Source of the DNA: CAVPKN01 sp964588495
GTDB lineage: Bacteria > Chlamydiota > Chlamydiia > Chlamydiales > JAAKFR01
Assembly: GCA_964588495.1 (NCBI GenBank)
Contig: CAZPPS010000009.1
Coordinates: 1 to 64,000, forward strand
Reading direction: 5' to 3'
Length of the DNA stretch: 64,000 nucleotides
This document shows, in pieces, positions 15,975 to 24,978 of the stretch. Below the pieces are notes generated by a model. The model saw only the letters and a program-made list of their open reading frames with translations, was not told the origin of the DNA and made no database searches. Every line of letters starts with the position of its first letter. The stretch's first letter is position 1. The translations under genes were made by a program, and so were the position numbers.

Positions 15975-16017
15975 CCCGTGCCCGTGCCCGCCCGTTTCCC
16001 GATCGGGCCCGGGCACG
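15975..16017. repeat. CCGTGN hairpin, copy 1
   Basis: GTGCCCGCCCG pairs imperfectly with CGGGCCCGGGCAC around a short loop, right after the stop of the SWIM gene. It has two or three CCGTGC hexamers in the left arm. No T-run follows. Confidence 0.8.
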
Positions 16018-16032
16018 AGATTGTTGTTATGA

Positions 16033-16064
16033 CGACATTTCCCTTGACCAAATTCGAAATGTCG
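16033..16064. promoter_or_regulatory. Perfect 9-bp inverted repeat upstream of the SH3-domain gene
   Basis: CGACATTTC (16033-16041) and GAAATGTCG (16056-16064) flank 14 bases that include TTGACC. The position, 45 bases before the ATG, suits an operator or a leader hairpin; which one cannot be decided from sequence. Confidence 0.4.
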
Positions 16065-16108
16065 CTTAAAAACGTGGGTAAAAACTCTTTCTCCAGGAGA
16101 AATTACCT

Positions 16109-17248
16109 ATGTTCAAGCATCCTTTGTTGCTTTCTATATTTTTTCTAACAGCTTCTTTGCACATTCAGGCTCAGGATATCGGGGCCTATGAAAACAACCT
16201 TCCCTTCACAGGCGCTGTCAAAGCTTCTAAAGTGAGAATGCGTGTGGCTCCCAATCTTGATGGCCATGTCGTGCGCGAAACAGCAAATGGAGAGATGTTT
16301 ATTGTCACATCCGAGATCAATGACTACTACTCTATCATTCCGCCGAAAGATGCTAAGGGATTCGTTTTTAGAACTTTCATTTTAGATGGAACTGTAGAAG
16401 CCGAGCGTGTCAATGTGCGCCTTTATCCCGATATTGACGCTCCTGTTGTAGGCCAATTCAACACAGGCGATAAAGTGACATGCGTTGTGAGCGATGTGAA
16501 TAACAAATGGCTGGAAGTGAACCTTCCGGAAAACAGCCGTTTCTATATTGCAAAGGAATACATTGAACATAAAGGACCTGTGGAACTTTTTGCAGCCACA
16601 GAAAAAAAGAGAGCCGAAGCGATTCATTGCCTAAGCGCAGCCTCTTTATTTGCACAGGCAGAAATTCAAAAGCCCTTTGAGCAAATCGATCTTGAACGTG
16701 TCACGGAAAGATTCCACCAAATCGAAAGAGATTACCATGAATTACCATCGATTGTGGCTCAAGTGCGCGAAGCAACACAAGTGATTCAAGATGTTTATGT
16801 TCAGAAAAAAATTGCCTTCATCGAAGGGAAAACCAGTTTTGGCAGAGCAGGCCTTGAAAAATTGAGCCAATACAACGAAGAGGGAACGACCGCTACTATT
16901 TTTGACGAACAGGACGTTACAGACAAAATGAATGCCTGGCAGCCTCTGGAAGAATCTTTTTATCACCTTTGGGTTGCTGTCAATGGCGAGAAGGGATTGA
17001 ACGAATTTTATGCAGATGCAGAGCAGTCTGCGACGGTATTAACAGGCGTTGTAGAGCCATATACCCGTCCTGTTAAAAATAGACCGGGCGATTTTATTTT
17101 GAAGGTGGGCTCCCTTCCTGTGGCGTTTCTCTACAGCACACGGGTTAATTTGGAGAAAATGGTAGGGCAAAAGATTACCGTTTTAGCCACTCCCCGTCCC
17201 AACCATAATTTCGCCTTCCCCGCCTATTTTGTCATCTCTGTCGAGTAA
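16109..17248 (+). CDS. Secreted protein with two SH3-like domains
   Basis: 379 aa, start ATG 16109 with CCAGGAGA upstream. A signal peptide (MFKHPLLLSIFFLTASLHIQAQ) is followed by two bacterial SH3 repeats: GAVKASKVRMRVAPNLDGHVV and GTVEAERVNVRLYPDIDAPVV, each with the RxxP motif typical of SH3_3 domains. Residues about 160-260 are helical (coiled-coil-like) and the last 130 form a beta-rich domain. SH3_3 domains bind cell-wall peptides in other bacteria; in Chlamydiales such proteins are expected in the periplasm. It is single or the first gene before comM, from which a hairpin separates it. Confidence 0.7.
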   Translation: MFKHPLLLSIFFLTASLHIQAQDIGAYENNLPFTGAVKASKVRMRVAPNLDGHVVRETANGEMFIVTSEINDYYSIIPPKDAKGFVFRTFILDGTVEAERVNVRLYPDIDAPVVGQFNTGDKVTCVVSDVNNKWLEVNLPENSRFYIAKEYIEHKGPVELFAATEKKRAEAIHCLSAASLFAQAEIQKPFEQIDLERVTERFHQIERDYHELPSIVAQVREATQVIQDVYVQKKIAFIEGKTSFGRAGLEKLSQYNEEGTTATIFDEQDVTDKMNAWQPLEESFYHLWVAVNGEKGLNEFYADAEQSATVLTGVVEPYTRPVKNRPGDFILKVGSLPVAFLYSTRVNLEKMVGQKITVLATPRPNHNFAFPAYFVISVE

Positions 17249-17258
17249 CCTTAAACTA

Positions 17259-17285
17259 ATCCCAGGCCTTCTTTAGGCCTGGGAT
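17259..17285 (+). terminator. Terminator-like hairpin
   Basis: A perfect 10-bp stem ATCCCAGGCC/GGCCTGGGAT (17259-17268 with 17276-17285) with a 7-base loop, followed by AATTTTG. It sits between the SH3-domain gene and comM and ends ten bases before the comM start codon, so it may also hide that start. Confidence 0.65.
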
Positions 17286-17295
17286 AATTTTGCTT

Positions 17296-18738
17296 ATGCC
17301 ATTTGTTCGCCTTTTTTCTGCCGCTTTTGTAGGTCTGGAAGCACTTCCGGTGGAGGTAGAGGTCGATCTTGAGCCAAAAGTTGGCATGGTGCGCATTGTG
17401 GGACTTCCCGATGCCGCTGTCAAAGAGTCGAAAGACCGTGTTTTGCATGCAATTAAGAATAGCAACTATAGCGTCGATGAAATCACATGCACGATTCACC
17501 TTGCGCCTGCTGAAATCAAAAAAGTGGGGGCATTTTACGACCTTCCCATCGCTTTGGGCATCTTACAAGGAATCCGAGCTTTCCACTCCAGCACTCTCGA
17601 TCAGTACTTAATCGGGGGAGAACTTGGGCTAGATGGAGAAATTCGCCCCATTTTTGGGAGTTTATCTTTGAGTTTGCTTGCCCAACAGTTGGGCAAAAAA
17701 GGAGTCGTGCTTCCACTTGCTAATGCCAAAGAGGCAGCTCTTGTCCCCGGTTTAGAAATCATTGGACTTCAAAATTTAAAAGAGGCAATCACCTTTTTTA
17801 AACTGGGACATGCCCCCAAATATGCACCCGAACCAATTGAATTTAAAGAAGCCCAATGCTTAGTGGATATGAAAGATATTCGGGGGCAGATTCACGCCAA
17901 AAGAGCTCTTGAAATCGCAGCGGTTGGAAATCACAATGTGCTGATGCAAGGGGCACCAGGTTCTGGCAAATCGATGCTGTCAAAGGCTTTCATTGGGATT
18001 TTGCCTCCCCTCACGCTCAATGAGGCTCTTGAGGTCACAAATATCTACTCTCTATCGGGCAATGGAAGTGATTTGATCAAAACGCGCCCTTTGCGCTCCC
18101 CACACCACACGATCAGTTATGCTGGAATGGTAGGTGGAGGCTCTTATCCAAAACCGGGAGAGATTTCACTTGCCCATAGAGGTGTTCTTTTTCTTGATGA
18201 GCTCTGTGAATTTTCAAGGGCAACTCTTGAAGTTTTAAGACAGCCCCTCGAAGATAAAGTCATTACGGTGAGCCGCGCAGGACAAAAAATCACTTTCCCC
18301 ACAGATTTTATCTGCATTGCGGCGATGAATCCCTGTCCTTGCGGCTTTTTAGGCCACCCTGAGAAGGTTTGCCGGGATAGCCAAAAACAAATCGACCAAT
18401 ACCGGAGAAAAATCTCAGGCCCATTCCTGGACAGAATTGACATTCAACTCGACGTCTCACCTGTTGCCTATGAAGACATCATGAGCTCTTCCCAAGCCGA
18501 AACCTCAGAAACCATCCGCAAACGGGTAGAGCATGCCCAAGCAATCCGTTCCTCTATCTCAAGAGAGCTGGATGAACCCTGCAGGCTGCTCATGAAAGAA
18601 GCCTTCGATACTCTCAGTATCTCCGCACGCGCCTTCAACCGTATTGTCAATGTGGCCCAAAGCATCGCCGCCCTCGACAATAGCGCCACCATTTGTGATG
18701 CTCACCTCCTCGAGGCCCTCTCTTACAGAAAGCAATAG
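17296..18738 (+). CDS. comM: ComM / YifB family Mg-chelatase-like AAA+ ATPase
   Basis: 480 aa from ATG 17296. The order is an N-terminal Lon-protease-like (ChlI) domain (residues 1-165; VEVEVDLEPKVGMVRIVGLP), then the AAA+ core with Walker A GAPGSGKS (219-226), Walker B GVLFLDELCEF and sensor segment FPTDFICIAAMNPCPCGFLG with a Cys cluster, and a C-terminal lid domain. ComM is a hexameric helicase that drives branch migration during DNA uptake and recombination. The gene converges on cydB with a truncated CCGTGN repeat between them. Confidence 0.88.
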   Translation: MPFVRLFSAAFVGLEALPVEVEVDLEPKVGMVRIVGLPDAAVKESKDRVLHAIKNSNYSVDEITCTIHLAPAEIKKVGAFYDLPIALGILQGIRAFHSSTLDQYLIGGELGLDGEIRPIFGSLSLSLLAQQLGKKGVVLPLANAKEAALVPGLEIIGLQNLKEAITFFKLGHAPKYAPEPIEFKEAQCLVDMKDIRGQIHAKRALEIAAVGNHNVLMQGAPGSGKSMLSKAFIGILPPLTLNEALEVTNIYSLSGNGSDLIKTRPLRSPHHTISYAGMVGGGSYPKPGEISLAHRGVLFLDELCEFSRATLEVLRQPLEDKVITVSRAGQKITFPTDFICIAAMNPCPCGFLGHPEKVCRDSQKQIDQYRRKISGPFLDRIDIQLDVSPVAYEDIMSSSQAETSETIRKRVEHAQAIRSSISRELDEPCRLLMKEAFDTLSISARAFNRIVNVAQSIAALDNSATICDAHLLEALSYRKQ

Positions 18739-18752
18739 TCCCAACCTTCCGT

Positions 18753-18771
18753 CCCCGTGCCCGTGCCCGGG
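18753..18771. repeat. CCGTGN repeat, truncated copy 2
   Basis: CCCCGTGCCCGTGCCCGGG lies between the convergent comM and cydB genes. Only the left arm of the hairpin family is present. Confidence 0.6.
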
Positions 18772-18783
18772 AAGTAAATGGGC

Positions 18784-19809
18784 CTAATAACTCATCTTGT
18801 CGAGTTTGACTTTGCCGCGGAAAAGACGGTAGATGAAGATGCTGTAGCCAAAAACAGCTGGCAGGCCAATCGCCACGATAATTGCGAGGACTATGAGAGT
18901 TTTTTCGGAAGCAGCAGCGGTCACGATAGAGATGCTATTTTGCTCAGGAAGGTATGAGGAGCGGATCAGCTGCGGAAAAGTGCCGATTGCAAAAAGAACC
19001 AGCAATAAAGCAATGTTTAGGCAAGAGCCGATGAAAGCAAAGCCATAACGTTTGTGGTGTATTTCGCGGGGAATATTTGCAATCACAAACATGTTGGCAA
19101 GGGCAATTAACAAAAGGTAGGGTCGCTCACGGATATTGACCACCATATGTTCCTGATAAATGAGCGTGACCACTGTAGTGATGGCGTAGGTCATGATGAA
19201 AAAAATCATGCAAGGTCTGACCCAATCGATAACCTTGGCCTGTAAATCCCCTTCTGTTTTCATCACGAGATAGATCGTCCCATGCATCATAAAAAGAGCC
19301 AGTGTTAAAATGCCGACAATGACCGGATAGGGGCGAAAAAAAGTAGAGACGAGAGTCCCAATGTAGTTGTGATCACTATCCAAAGGGATTCCCTGGATCA
19401 AATTGCCAAGGGCTGCACCCACAGAAACTGCAATCCCAACACTTGCGAGGAAAAACAAGACATCCCAGCTGCTGCGCCACCAAAGCATAGGTCTTTTGCT
19501 CCGAAATTCGATGGCAACTGCCCGGAAAATGAGGGCAAAAATCAGAAGTGTCAGAGGGATATAAAACGAAGATAACAAAGTCGCATAGGCCAAAGGAAAG
19601 CCCGCGAGCAAGCCCCCAATTAAGACGACAAGCCATACTTCATTGCCATCCCAAACAGGGCCGATGGCATTCAAGAAAAGCCTGCGCTCTTCATCTTTTC
19701 GGGCAAACAAATGGAGCGCTCCTACTCCCAAATCAAAGCCATCGAGCATGGCATAACAGATGACTGACGCAATAATGATCACATACCAAAATACGATTAA
19801 AGAACTCAT
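18784..19809 (-). CDS. cydB: Cytochrome bd ubiquinol oxidase subunit II
   Basis: 341 aa, about eight membrane helices. The start (VIIIASVICYAMLDGFDLGVG) has the conserved FDLGVG motif of CydB, followed by NEVWLVVLIGGLLAGFPLAYA. CydB is the second membrane subunit of the high-affinity terminal oxidase that reduces oxygen with quinol and builds proton motive force. The start overlaps the CydA stop by 4 bases. It fits the usual chlamydial cydA-cydB pair. Confidence 0.92.
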   Translation of the reverse strand: MSSLIVFWYVIIIASVICYAMLDGFDLGVGALHLFARKDEERRLFLNAIGPVWDGNEVWLVVLIGGLLAGFPLAYATLLSSFYIPLTLLIFALIFRAVAIEFRSKRPMLWWRSSWDVLFFLASVGIAVSVGAALGNLIQGIPLDSDHNYIGTLVSTFFRPYPVIVGILTLALFMMHGTIYLVMKTEGDLQAKVIDWVRPCMIFFIMTYAITTVVTLIYQEHMVVNIRERPYLLLIALANMFVIANIPREIHHKRYGFAFIGSCLNIALLLVLFAIGTFPQLIRSSYLPEQNSISIVTAAASEKTLIVLAIIVAIGLPAVFGYSIFIYRLFRGKVKLDKMSY

Positions 19810-21176
19810 GATGTCTGCTCACTTATGTACCGATCTTGATTCCGGTATTCCTCCGAATCTCCAACTTCAGGCCCATCTTTGATTTTTCGATCGAGCAAAT
19901 AAATGAACAAAATGAAAATCAGCAAATAGATCAAGGAGAAAAGGGCTAACGAAAAAATGACCTGTCCCGGTTGGATATTTGGCGAAACACCCTCTTTTGT
20001 TAAAAGGACATTATGGACAACCCAAGGCTGTCTTCCAATTTCTGCAGAATCCCATCCCAGCTGATTGCCAATTTCGGGGAAAATGACGGAAATGACCAAA
20101 AAACGGAGTGTCCATTTGCTCTCAAGGATTTTTTTCCTCTTCCAGGCAACGAGTCCAAAAACGACACCTAGAAGCATTAAGCCCCACATGAAAATCATCC
20201 CGTGATAGGTCTGGAAGACGATTGGGACATTGGGCCATAGCTCTCTAGGAAATTGATCGAGCCCAGGAACCGGTTCACGAAAATTGCGGAAGGTTAAGAA
20301 TGAAAGGAGCCCCGGAATTTGGATTCCCCAAACTTTTTTCTCCTTCGCATTCACGGCGCCAATGACCCACATCGGAGTAGGCGTCTCGGTTGTGTAAACA
20401 CCTTCAAAGGCAGCCAATTTGATGGGTTGATTGACCGCCACACCACGGGCGGTTGAATCTCCAGAAAAGCCCTGAAGGATGATACAAACGGCAGCTACAA
20501 CCATTCCCATTTTAAAGCAACGCGTTGCAACATCGAGATGGATTTTTTTTATTAGATAGTAAGCGCTCACACTAAGAACAAGAAAAGCTCCTGTAAGCCA
20601 GGCTGCGACAATTACGTGGACGAGCCTATCTTGCGAGGAAGGATTATTGAGCACAGCCCAAAAATTTTCGATTACCGCATGACGGGCAGCTCCTTCCCCC
20701 TCGATGGCATGTCCTGCTGGGGTTTGCATCCAGGAATTTGCAATCACGATCCAGACACCGCTGAAGTGAGCGCCAACAGTGACCATCACCGTTGCAAAAA
20801 AATGCATTTTAGGGCCCACACGGTTCCAGCCGAAAAGAAGGATTCCTAAAAAGCCCGATTCTAAAAAGAAGGCAAAAATCCCTTCAGCCCCCAGAATGCT
20901 CCCAAAAACGTTTCCCACAAAACGGGAAAACGTGGCCCAATTGGTTCCAAAACCAAAAATCTGCACAAGTCCCGTGGCGACTCCCACTGCAAAAATGAGG
21001 GCAAAGATTTTTACCCAAAAATGGGTCATTCTTTCATAGACAGGATTTTTCGTGACAAGATAGGCCCCTTCCATAATGACAAGCATCAGCCCCAAACCAA
21101 TGCTCAGCGGAGGAAAAAGATAATGGAAAGAGATATTCAAACCAAACTGTATACGAGAGAGTAGTAAGGCATCCAT
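19806..21176 (-). CDS. cydA: Cytochrome bd ubiquinol oxidase subunit I
   Basis: 456 aa, start ATG 21176. The N terminus ALLLSRIQFGLNISFHYLFP contains the heme b595 ligand His18. Later segments include GHAIEGEGAARHA and the quinol-binding Q-loop with the short form (GLDQFPRELWPNVPIVFQTYHGMIF would span it; key residues are Gln, Glu and the following GMIF). CydA carries all three hemes. It is transcribed divergently from cdaA with 66 bases between, and forms an operon with cydB. Confidence 0.92.
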   Translation of the reverse strand: MDALLLSRIQFGLNISFHYLFPPLSIGLGLMLVIMEGAYLVTKNPVYERMTHFWVKIFALIFAVGVATGLVQIFGFGTNWATFSRFVGNVFGSILGAEGIFAFFLESGFLGILLFGWNRVGPKMHFFATVMVTVGAHFSGVWIVIANSWMQTPAGHAIEGEGAARHAVIENFWAVLNNPSSQDRLVHVIVAAWLTGAFLVLSVSAYYLIKKIHLDVATRCFKMGMVVAAVCIILQGFSGDSTARGVAVNQPIKLAAFEGVYTTETPTPMWVIGAVNAKEKKVWGIQIPGLLSFLTFRNFREPVPGLDQFPRELWPNVPIVFQTYHGMIFMWGLMLLGVVFGLVAWKRKKILESKWTLRFLVISVIFPEIGNQLGWDSAEIGRQPWVVHNVLLTKEGVSPNIQPGQVIFSLALFSLIYLLIFILFIYLLDRKIKDGPEVGDSEEYRNQDRYISEQTS

Positions 21177-21242
21177 AGCTTCATTTCCATCTTATAAAAA
21201 AGGGTACTATGGGACAGAAATGAAAAAAAAACAACAGTATCC

Positions 21243-22091
21243 ATGAAGATATTGTCAACAAGTCAGCCTGCCAATACAATTCCCGCAAACGACTCGCAAG
21301 AGAAAAACATGACTTTTCTACACACGCTTATTCCTTTGATCGAAGTGATCATCATCTGGGTCATGTTTAACTATCTGCTCAAGTTTTTTTGGGGAACCCG
21401 GGCGATGGATGTCGTTTTGGGCTTCTTGGCCTTTCTTTTTATTTTTTTCCTCGCCAGCTGGTTTGCCTTTCCGGTCCTTGAAAAACTCCTCATTGGGATC
21501 ATTAACGTCCTTGTTTTGGCAGTCATCATCATTTTCCAACCCGAATTACGCCTTGCCCTTTCAAAATTGCGTATACGAGGAAAAAAATACCGAGAAATTC
21601 ATGAGTTTGACAACTTTTTAGAAGGTCTTGTCAATTCCGTTTACAAACTCTCTGAAAAGCAGATCGGCGCCTTGATTGTTCTCGAAAATCAAGATTCTTA
21701 TGAAGAATACTCAAGCTCTGCAGTGCAGATGAACGCTGCTTTTTCACCCGAGCTTTTGGAAACAATCTTCATGACAACAACCCCTTTGCACGATGGAGCC
21801 GTTGTCATTAGAGGAACAACGATTGTGGCAGCCGGCACCATTTTACCCCTTGCGCAAGAGACAGCTCAACTTGCAAAATCGATGGGAACCAGGCATAGAG
21901 CAGCTCTTGGAGCCTCTCAAAAAACAGATGCTTTGATCATTGTGGTTTCAGAAGAAACGGGAAAGGTTTCCATTGCACGCGACGGCATTCTTACACGGGG
22001 CATTAAAATCGACCGTTTCAGGGGCATTGTCCGTAGCATTTTCACACCGCCCGACTTGACCCGGCGCTTTAAACTATGGGGATGGCGGTAA
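21243..22091 (+). CDS. cdaA: Diadenylate cyclase CdaA (c-di-AMP synthase)
   Basis: 282 aa if ATG 21243 is used; ATG 21309 (Met23) lies directly before the first membrane helix and is an equally good start. Three helices span about 28-48, 55-78 and 82-99. The DAC domain follows with DGA at 184-186 (PLHDGAVVIRG) and GTRHRAA at 215-221, the two motifs needed to condense two ATP into c-di-AMP. The YbbR-domain gene follows with a one-base overlap, the widespread cdaA-cdaR arrangement, so the second protein probably tunes the cyclase. Chlamydiae make c-di-AMP, sensed by host STING (known for C. trachomatis). Confidence 0.92.
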   Translation: MKILSTSQPANTIPANDSQEKNMTFLHTLIPLIEVIIIWVMFNYLLKFFWGTRAMDVVLGFLAFLFIFFLASWFAFPVLEKLLIGIINVLVLAVIIIFQPELRLALSKLRIRGKKYREIHEFDNFLEGLVNSVYKLSEKQIGALIVLENQDSYEEYSSSAVQMNAAFSPELLETIFMTTTPLHDGAVVIRGTTIVAAGTILPLAQETAQLAKSMGTRHRAALGASQKTDALIIVVSEETGKVSIARDGILTRGIKIDRFRGIVRSIFTPPDLTRRFKLWGWR

Positions 22092-23323
22092 TGAGAGCTA
22101 TTTTAACACGCATTTTCATCAAACATTGGCCACGAAAGCTTGTCGCGCTCACCACCGCAATTATTGTGTGGTTTTTGGTCAACCAAACCATCACAGTCAC
22201 CCGCACTATCGCAGATGTGCCCGTCAGAGTGATCAATCTTCCTCCCGATAAAACAGTTTTAGGCCTCCTTCCTAATGGGCTTTTAAATAAACGGATTGCC
22301 ATTACAGTTTCAGGAAAAAAATCGACAATCACCGATTTACATCCTACAGATCTCGAAGTGACCATCAATGCTGAAGGGCATAAAGAGAGCTGGATTGCAT
22401 CAATTTCAAAAAGAAACCTGGTCAGTTTGAATCCCGCTTTCGATCTTAATAAAGATATTTCTGAAATGAGCGCCAACGACATCTTTATTAAATTGAGCAA
22501 ACTGGTCACTGACGACATTCCTGTGACCATCACCAAGCCTGTGGGTGATCCTCCAAAGGGATACCAGTTTCTTGAAATCTGGCCGCGGTATTTAACTCAA
22601 AAGGTGAGTGGCCCTGAAGAGCAAATCCGTGAGCTCAAACAAAAGGGCATTGAGCTTACTTTTAACCTGAATAGGATCGCTCAAACAGACCTGGACACTC
22701 TCTATGAAAGGCACAAAAGAGATGAAATTTACTTTTTGGTCCCCGATGCCTGGAAAAAAGTGGCCATTCCATTTAAAGATAATGCCCTAGAGCCCCTGAA
22801 TGATCCAAGAGCCGATTTGCTCCGTATTGATTTCCTTAAAAAGGAACTCATTTTCTTGGGAGCCGATATGCCCATTACCATTTTCTTTCCCATCAAATAT
22901 AGCCAAACAATCAACCCCCAAACCTACTCTTTGGCAGCAGCTGATATAATCCAGAAGAGAAATGGACTTAAAAGACTGACAGTTCCCCTTTATGTACGTG
23001 ATGTATCGACTCTCTTTCTCGATGTTGTCCGCGATAATCTCCTTCTCGTGATTGTGGCAGCTCCCAAAAACGTCCAGGAGACTCTTTATTGGTCGATACA
23101 AGTGATCGATACCAAAAACCTTGAGGATGCCTTTGTCAAAGCCTCCTTTGAGCAGGCAGATGAAAAATACACTGAAGAGAGCTTCACCAAATATAGCGAG
23201 CAAGCCATCCGCTATCGATTCCGGGAATATGTCAATAAACTGGTTGTATTCACTGAGGATGGTAAACCTTTCCAAATGAAAGCAGAGCTGGATGCCAACA
23301 CAGTCAACCTCATTTTGGAGTAA
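22091..23323 (+). CDS. ybbR: YbbR-domain protein, CdaA regulator (CdaR-like)
   Basis: 410 aa from ATG 22091, which overlaps the cdaA stop (TAATG); in-frame ATGs 9 and 15 bases upstream also exist. A single membrane anchor (LVALTTAIIVWFLVNQTITV, about 13-32) precedes an extracytoplasmic part with YbbR repeats; VTRTIADVPVRVINLPPDK starts the first and YLTQKVSGPEEQIREL a later one. YbbR proteins bind CdaA and modulate it. The C-terminal 250 residues diverge from the repeat pattern, and I see no extra domain. Confidence 0.85.
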   Translation: MRAILTRIFIKHWPRKLVALTTAIIVWFLVNQTITVTRTIADVPVRVINLPPDKTVLGLLPNGLLNKRIAITVSGKKSTITDLHPTDLEVTINAEGHKESWIASISKRNLVSLNPAFDLNKDISEMSANDIFIKLSKLVTDDIPVTITKPVGDPPKGYQFLEIWPRYLTQKVSGPEEQIRELKQKGIELTFNLNRIAQTDLDTLYERHKRDEIYFLVPDAWKKVAIPFKDNALEPLNDPRADLLRIDFLKKELIFLGADMPITIFFPIKYSQTINPQTYSLAAADIIQKRNGLKRLTVPLYVRDVSTLFLDVVRDNLLLVIVAAPKNVQETLYWSIQVIDTKNLEDAFVKASFEQADEKYTEESFTKYSEQAIRYRFREYVNKLVVFTEDGKPFQMKAELDANTVNLILE

Positions 23324-23364
23324 TTTGTATCCTTGGCGACTCTGACGGCACAAACTTGCTTATT

Positions 23365-23573
23365 TTTAAACACAAAGACACAAAGGCACAAAGAAATAGT
23401 ATTCTTTCCCTCTCTGTGTTCTCTGTGTCCTCTGTGGTTTTATAAATTCCCCCCGCAGTGTTTTTGCAAATAAGGTTTCGGGAAAAATAAAAAACCACAG
23501 AGAACACAGAGAACACAGATAAGAAAAAAACTATCTCTTTCTATCTTCGTGTCTTTGTGTCTTTGTGTTTAAA
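23365..23573. repeat. CACAAAG/ACCACAGAG palindromic element, copy A
   Basis: The left half runs TTTAAACACAAAGACACAAAG ... CTCTGTGTCCTCTGTGGTTT and the right half is its inverse (AAAACCACAGAGAACACAGAG ... GTGTCTTTGTGTTTAAA), with about 40 bases of AT-rich centre. Overall length 209 bases. It sits 49 bases before the glycosyltransferase gene. Confidence 0.9.
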
Positions 23574-23622
23574 AAAAGCGCAGACTTAGGTCGCGTACGC
23601 TAGTTACGACGGAAAAACAATA

Positions 23623-24723
23623 ATGAAAGTCACATTTTTAAAGAGTAGAGCCAACTTTCGAGGGGGGCTGGAAAAGTATACGCGGCAGCTGATTCAGGCT
23701 TTTGTTGAAAAAGGGTGCGAGGTTACCTTGTTGACAACCGGAGAGCCTCCGCAGATCCCTAAGATGCGTGTCCACTCCCTTGCTCCCAATTCGAAGCTGG
23801 CCGTCTTCCACCTCAGCCGCTTTGACACACTTTGCAGAAAGTGGCTCCAAGAGCATCCTCAAGATGTGATTTTTGGGATGGAGCGGACAAGCCTCCAAAC
23901 TCATTACCGCGCAGGAAGTGGTGTGCACGCGATTTATCTGCAAAGACGGGCACTTGTGGATTCTTTTTGGAAAAAATGCACGTTTGCCCTCAATCCTCTC
24001 CATCGGAAAGTCCTCTCTATTGAGAAAAAAACCTTCGAAGACCCTAATCTGAGAGTGTTATTTACCAATTCTCACATGGTCAAAAATGAAATCCTAACGA
24101 CCTACAAGACAGATCCTTCCAAAATTGAAGTGGTCCATAACGGCGTAGAGTGGCACAAATGGCAAACCCCCTTTGAAGAAACTTTTGCTCAAAAAAGAGG
24201 ATCTCAAATCGAACTTCTTTTCATCGGCAACGGCTACAAGAGAAAAGGACTTCTTTTTTTGCTCAATGCTTTGGCCCACATCCCCGAAGATTTCCATCTG
24301 ACAGTCGCAGGTAAAGACAAAAACCCTGCCTTTTTTGAAGAAACAGCAACCCGATTGGGACTCCAAAGAAAGGTCTCATTCATTGGCTCCCAACAAAATT
24401 TGCTTCCCGCCTATCAGAAAGCAGATATCCTTGTGATTCCTTCCCTCTATGATCCGTTTGCCAATGTGACAGTGGAGGCCTTAGCGATGGGCCTTTATGT
24501 GGTCTCCTCCCCCTTTAACGGAGGCTCTGAAGTGCTCCAGGAGTTTTCAGGGACTGTGATAGAAGATCTTTTTTCAACAGAGAGCGTCACTTCAGCCTTA
24601 AAAAAAGCTTTTGCCCACCCTAAAACTGAAGAGAGTGCGCGGAAAATACGAGAGAGTATTAAAGAGTTGGATTTTTCGAACCAATTAGATAAAATCGTTC
24701 TCAAAACTCTCCAAACCATTTAA
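23623..24723 (+). CDS. GT4-family glycosyltransferase, WaaG-like
   Basis: 366 aa. Start ATG 23623. The N-terminal Rossmann half opens MKVTFLKSRANFRGGLEKYT with the GG donor-loop motif; the C-terminal half has FIGNGYKRKGLLFLLNAL and the family Glu motif in PSLYDPFANVTVEALAMG. The segment GSGVHAIYLQRRA and FTNSHMVKNEI recall WaaG, the lipopolysaccharide core glucosyltransferase. It is flanked on both sides by the palindromic elements 23365-23573 and 24736-24953 and followed by an acyltransferase for lipid A, so a lipopolysaccharide role is reasonable. The true sugar and acceptor are not known. Confidence 0.75.
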   Translation: MKVTFLKSRANFRGGLEKYTRQLIQAFVEKGCEVTLLTTGEPPQIPKMRVHSLAPNSKLAVFHLSRFDTLCRKWLQEHPQDVIFGMERTSLQTHYRAGSGVHAIYLQRRALVDSFWKKCTFALNPLHRKVLSIEKKTFEDPNLRVLFTNSHMVKNEILTTYKTDPSKIEVVHNGVEWHKWQTPFEETFAQKRGSQIELLFIGNGYKRKGLLFLLNALAHIPEDFHLTVAGKDKNPAFFEETATRLGLQRKVSFIGSQQNLLPAYQKADILVIPSLYDPFANVTVEALAMGLYVVSSPFNGGSEVLQEFSGTVIEDLFSTESVTSALKKAFAHPKTEESARKIRESIKELDFSNQLDKIVLKTLQTI

Positions 24724-24735
24724 TCTTTGTATATT

Positions 24736-24953
24736 TTTAAACACAAAGACACGAAGACACAAAGGCACAAAGAGAAAGAAATAAAATAACCCTTCTCTCT
24801 GTTCTCTGTGTCCTCTGTGGTTTTTTATTTTTTCTCGGGACACTATTTCTCAAATAGCTTGCGTGAATTTCGAAAAACCACAGAGGACACAGAGAACACA
24901 GCGAAGAAAAATGAAATTTCTATCTCTTCTTTCCATTGTGTCTTTGTGTTTAA
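24736..24953. repeat. CACAAAG/ACCACAGAG palindromic element, copy B
   Basis: Same design as copy A: TTTAAACACAAAGACACGAAG ... TCCTCTGTGGTTTTTTAT, a 45-base centre, then AAAACCACAGAGGACACAGAG ... TTGTGTCTTTGTGTTTAAT. Length 218 bases; it lies between the glycosyltransferase and lpxL, in the same arrangement as copy A. Confidence 0.9.
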
Positions 24954-24978
24954 TAAAAGATTTGCAGCTCAGACAACC

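Noticed and set aside
23365..24953. CACAAAG and ACCACAGAG strings considered as a CRISPR array
   Set aside because: Units are adjacent without spacers and form large palindromes; no cas genes are present.
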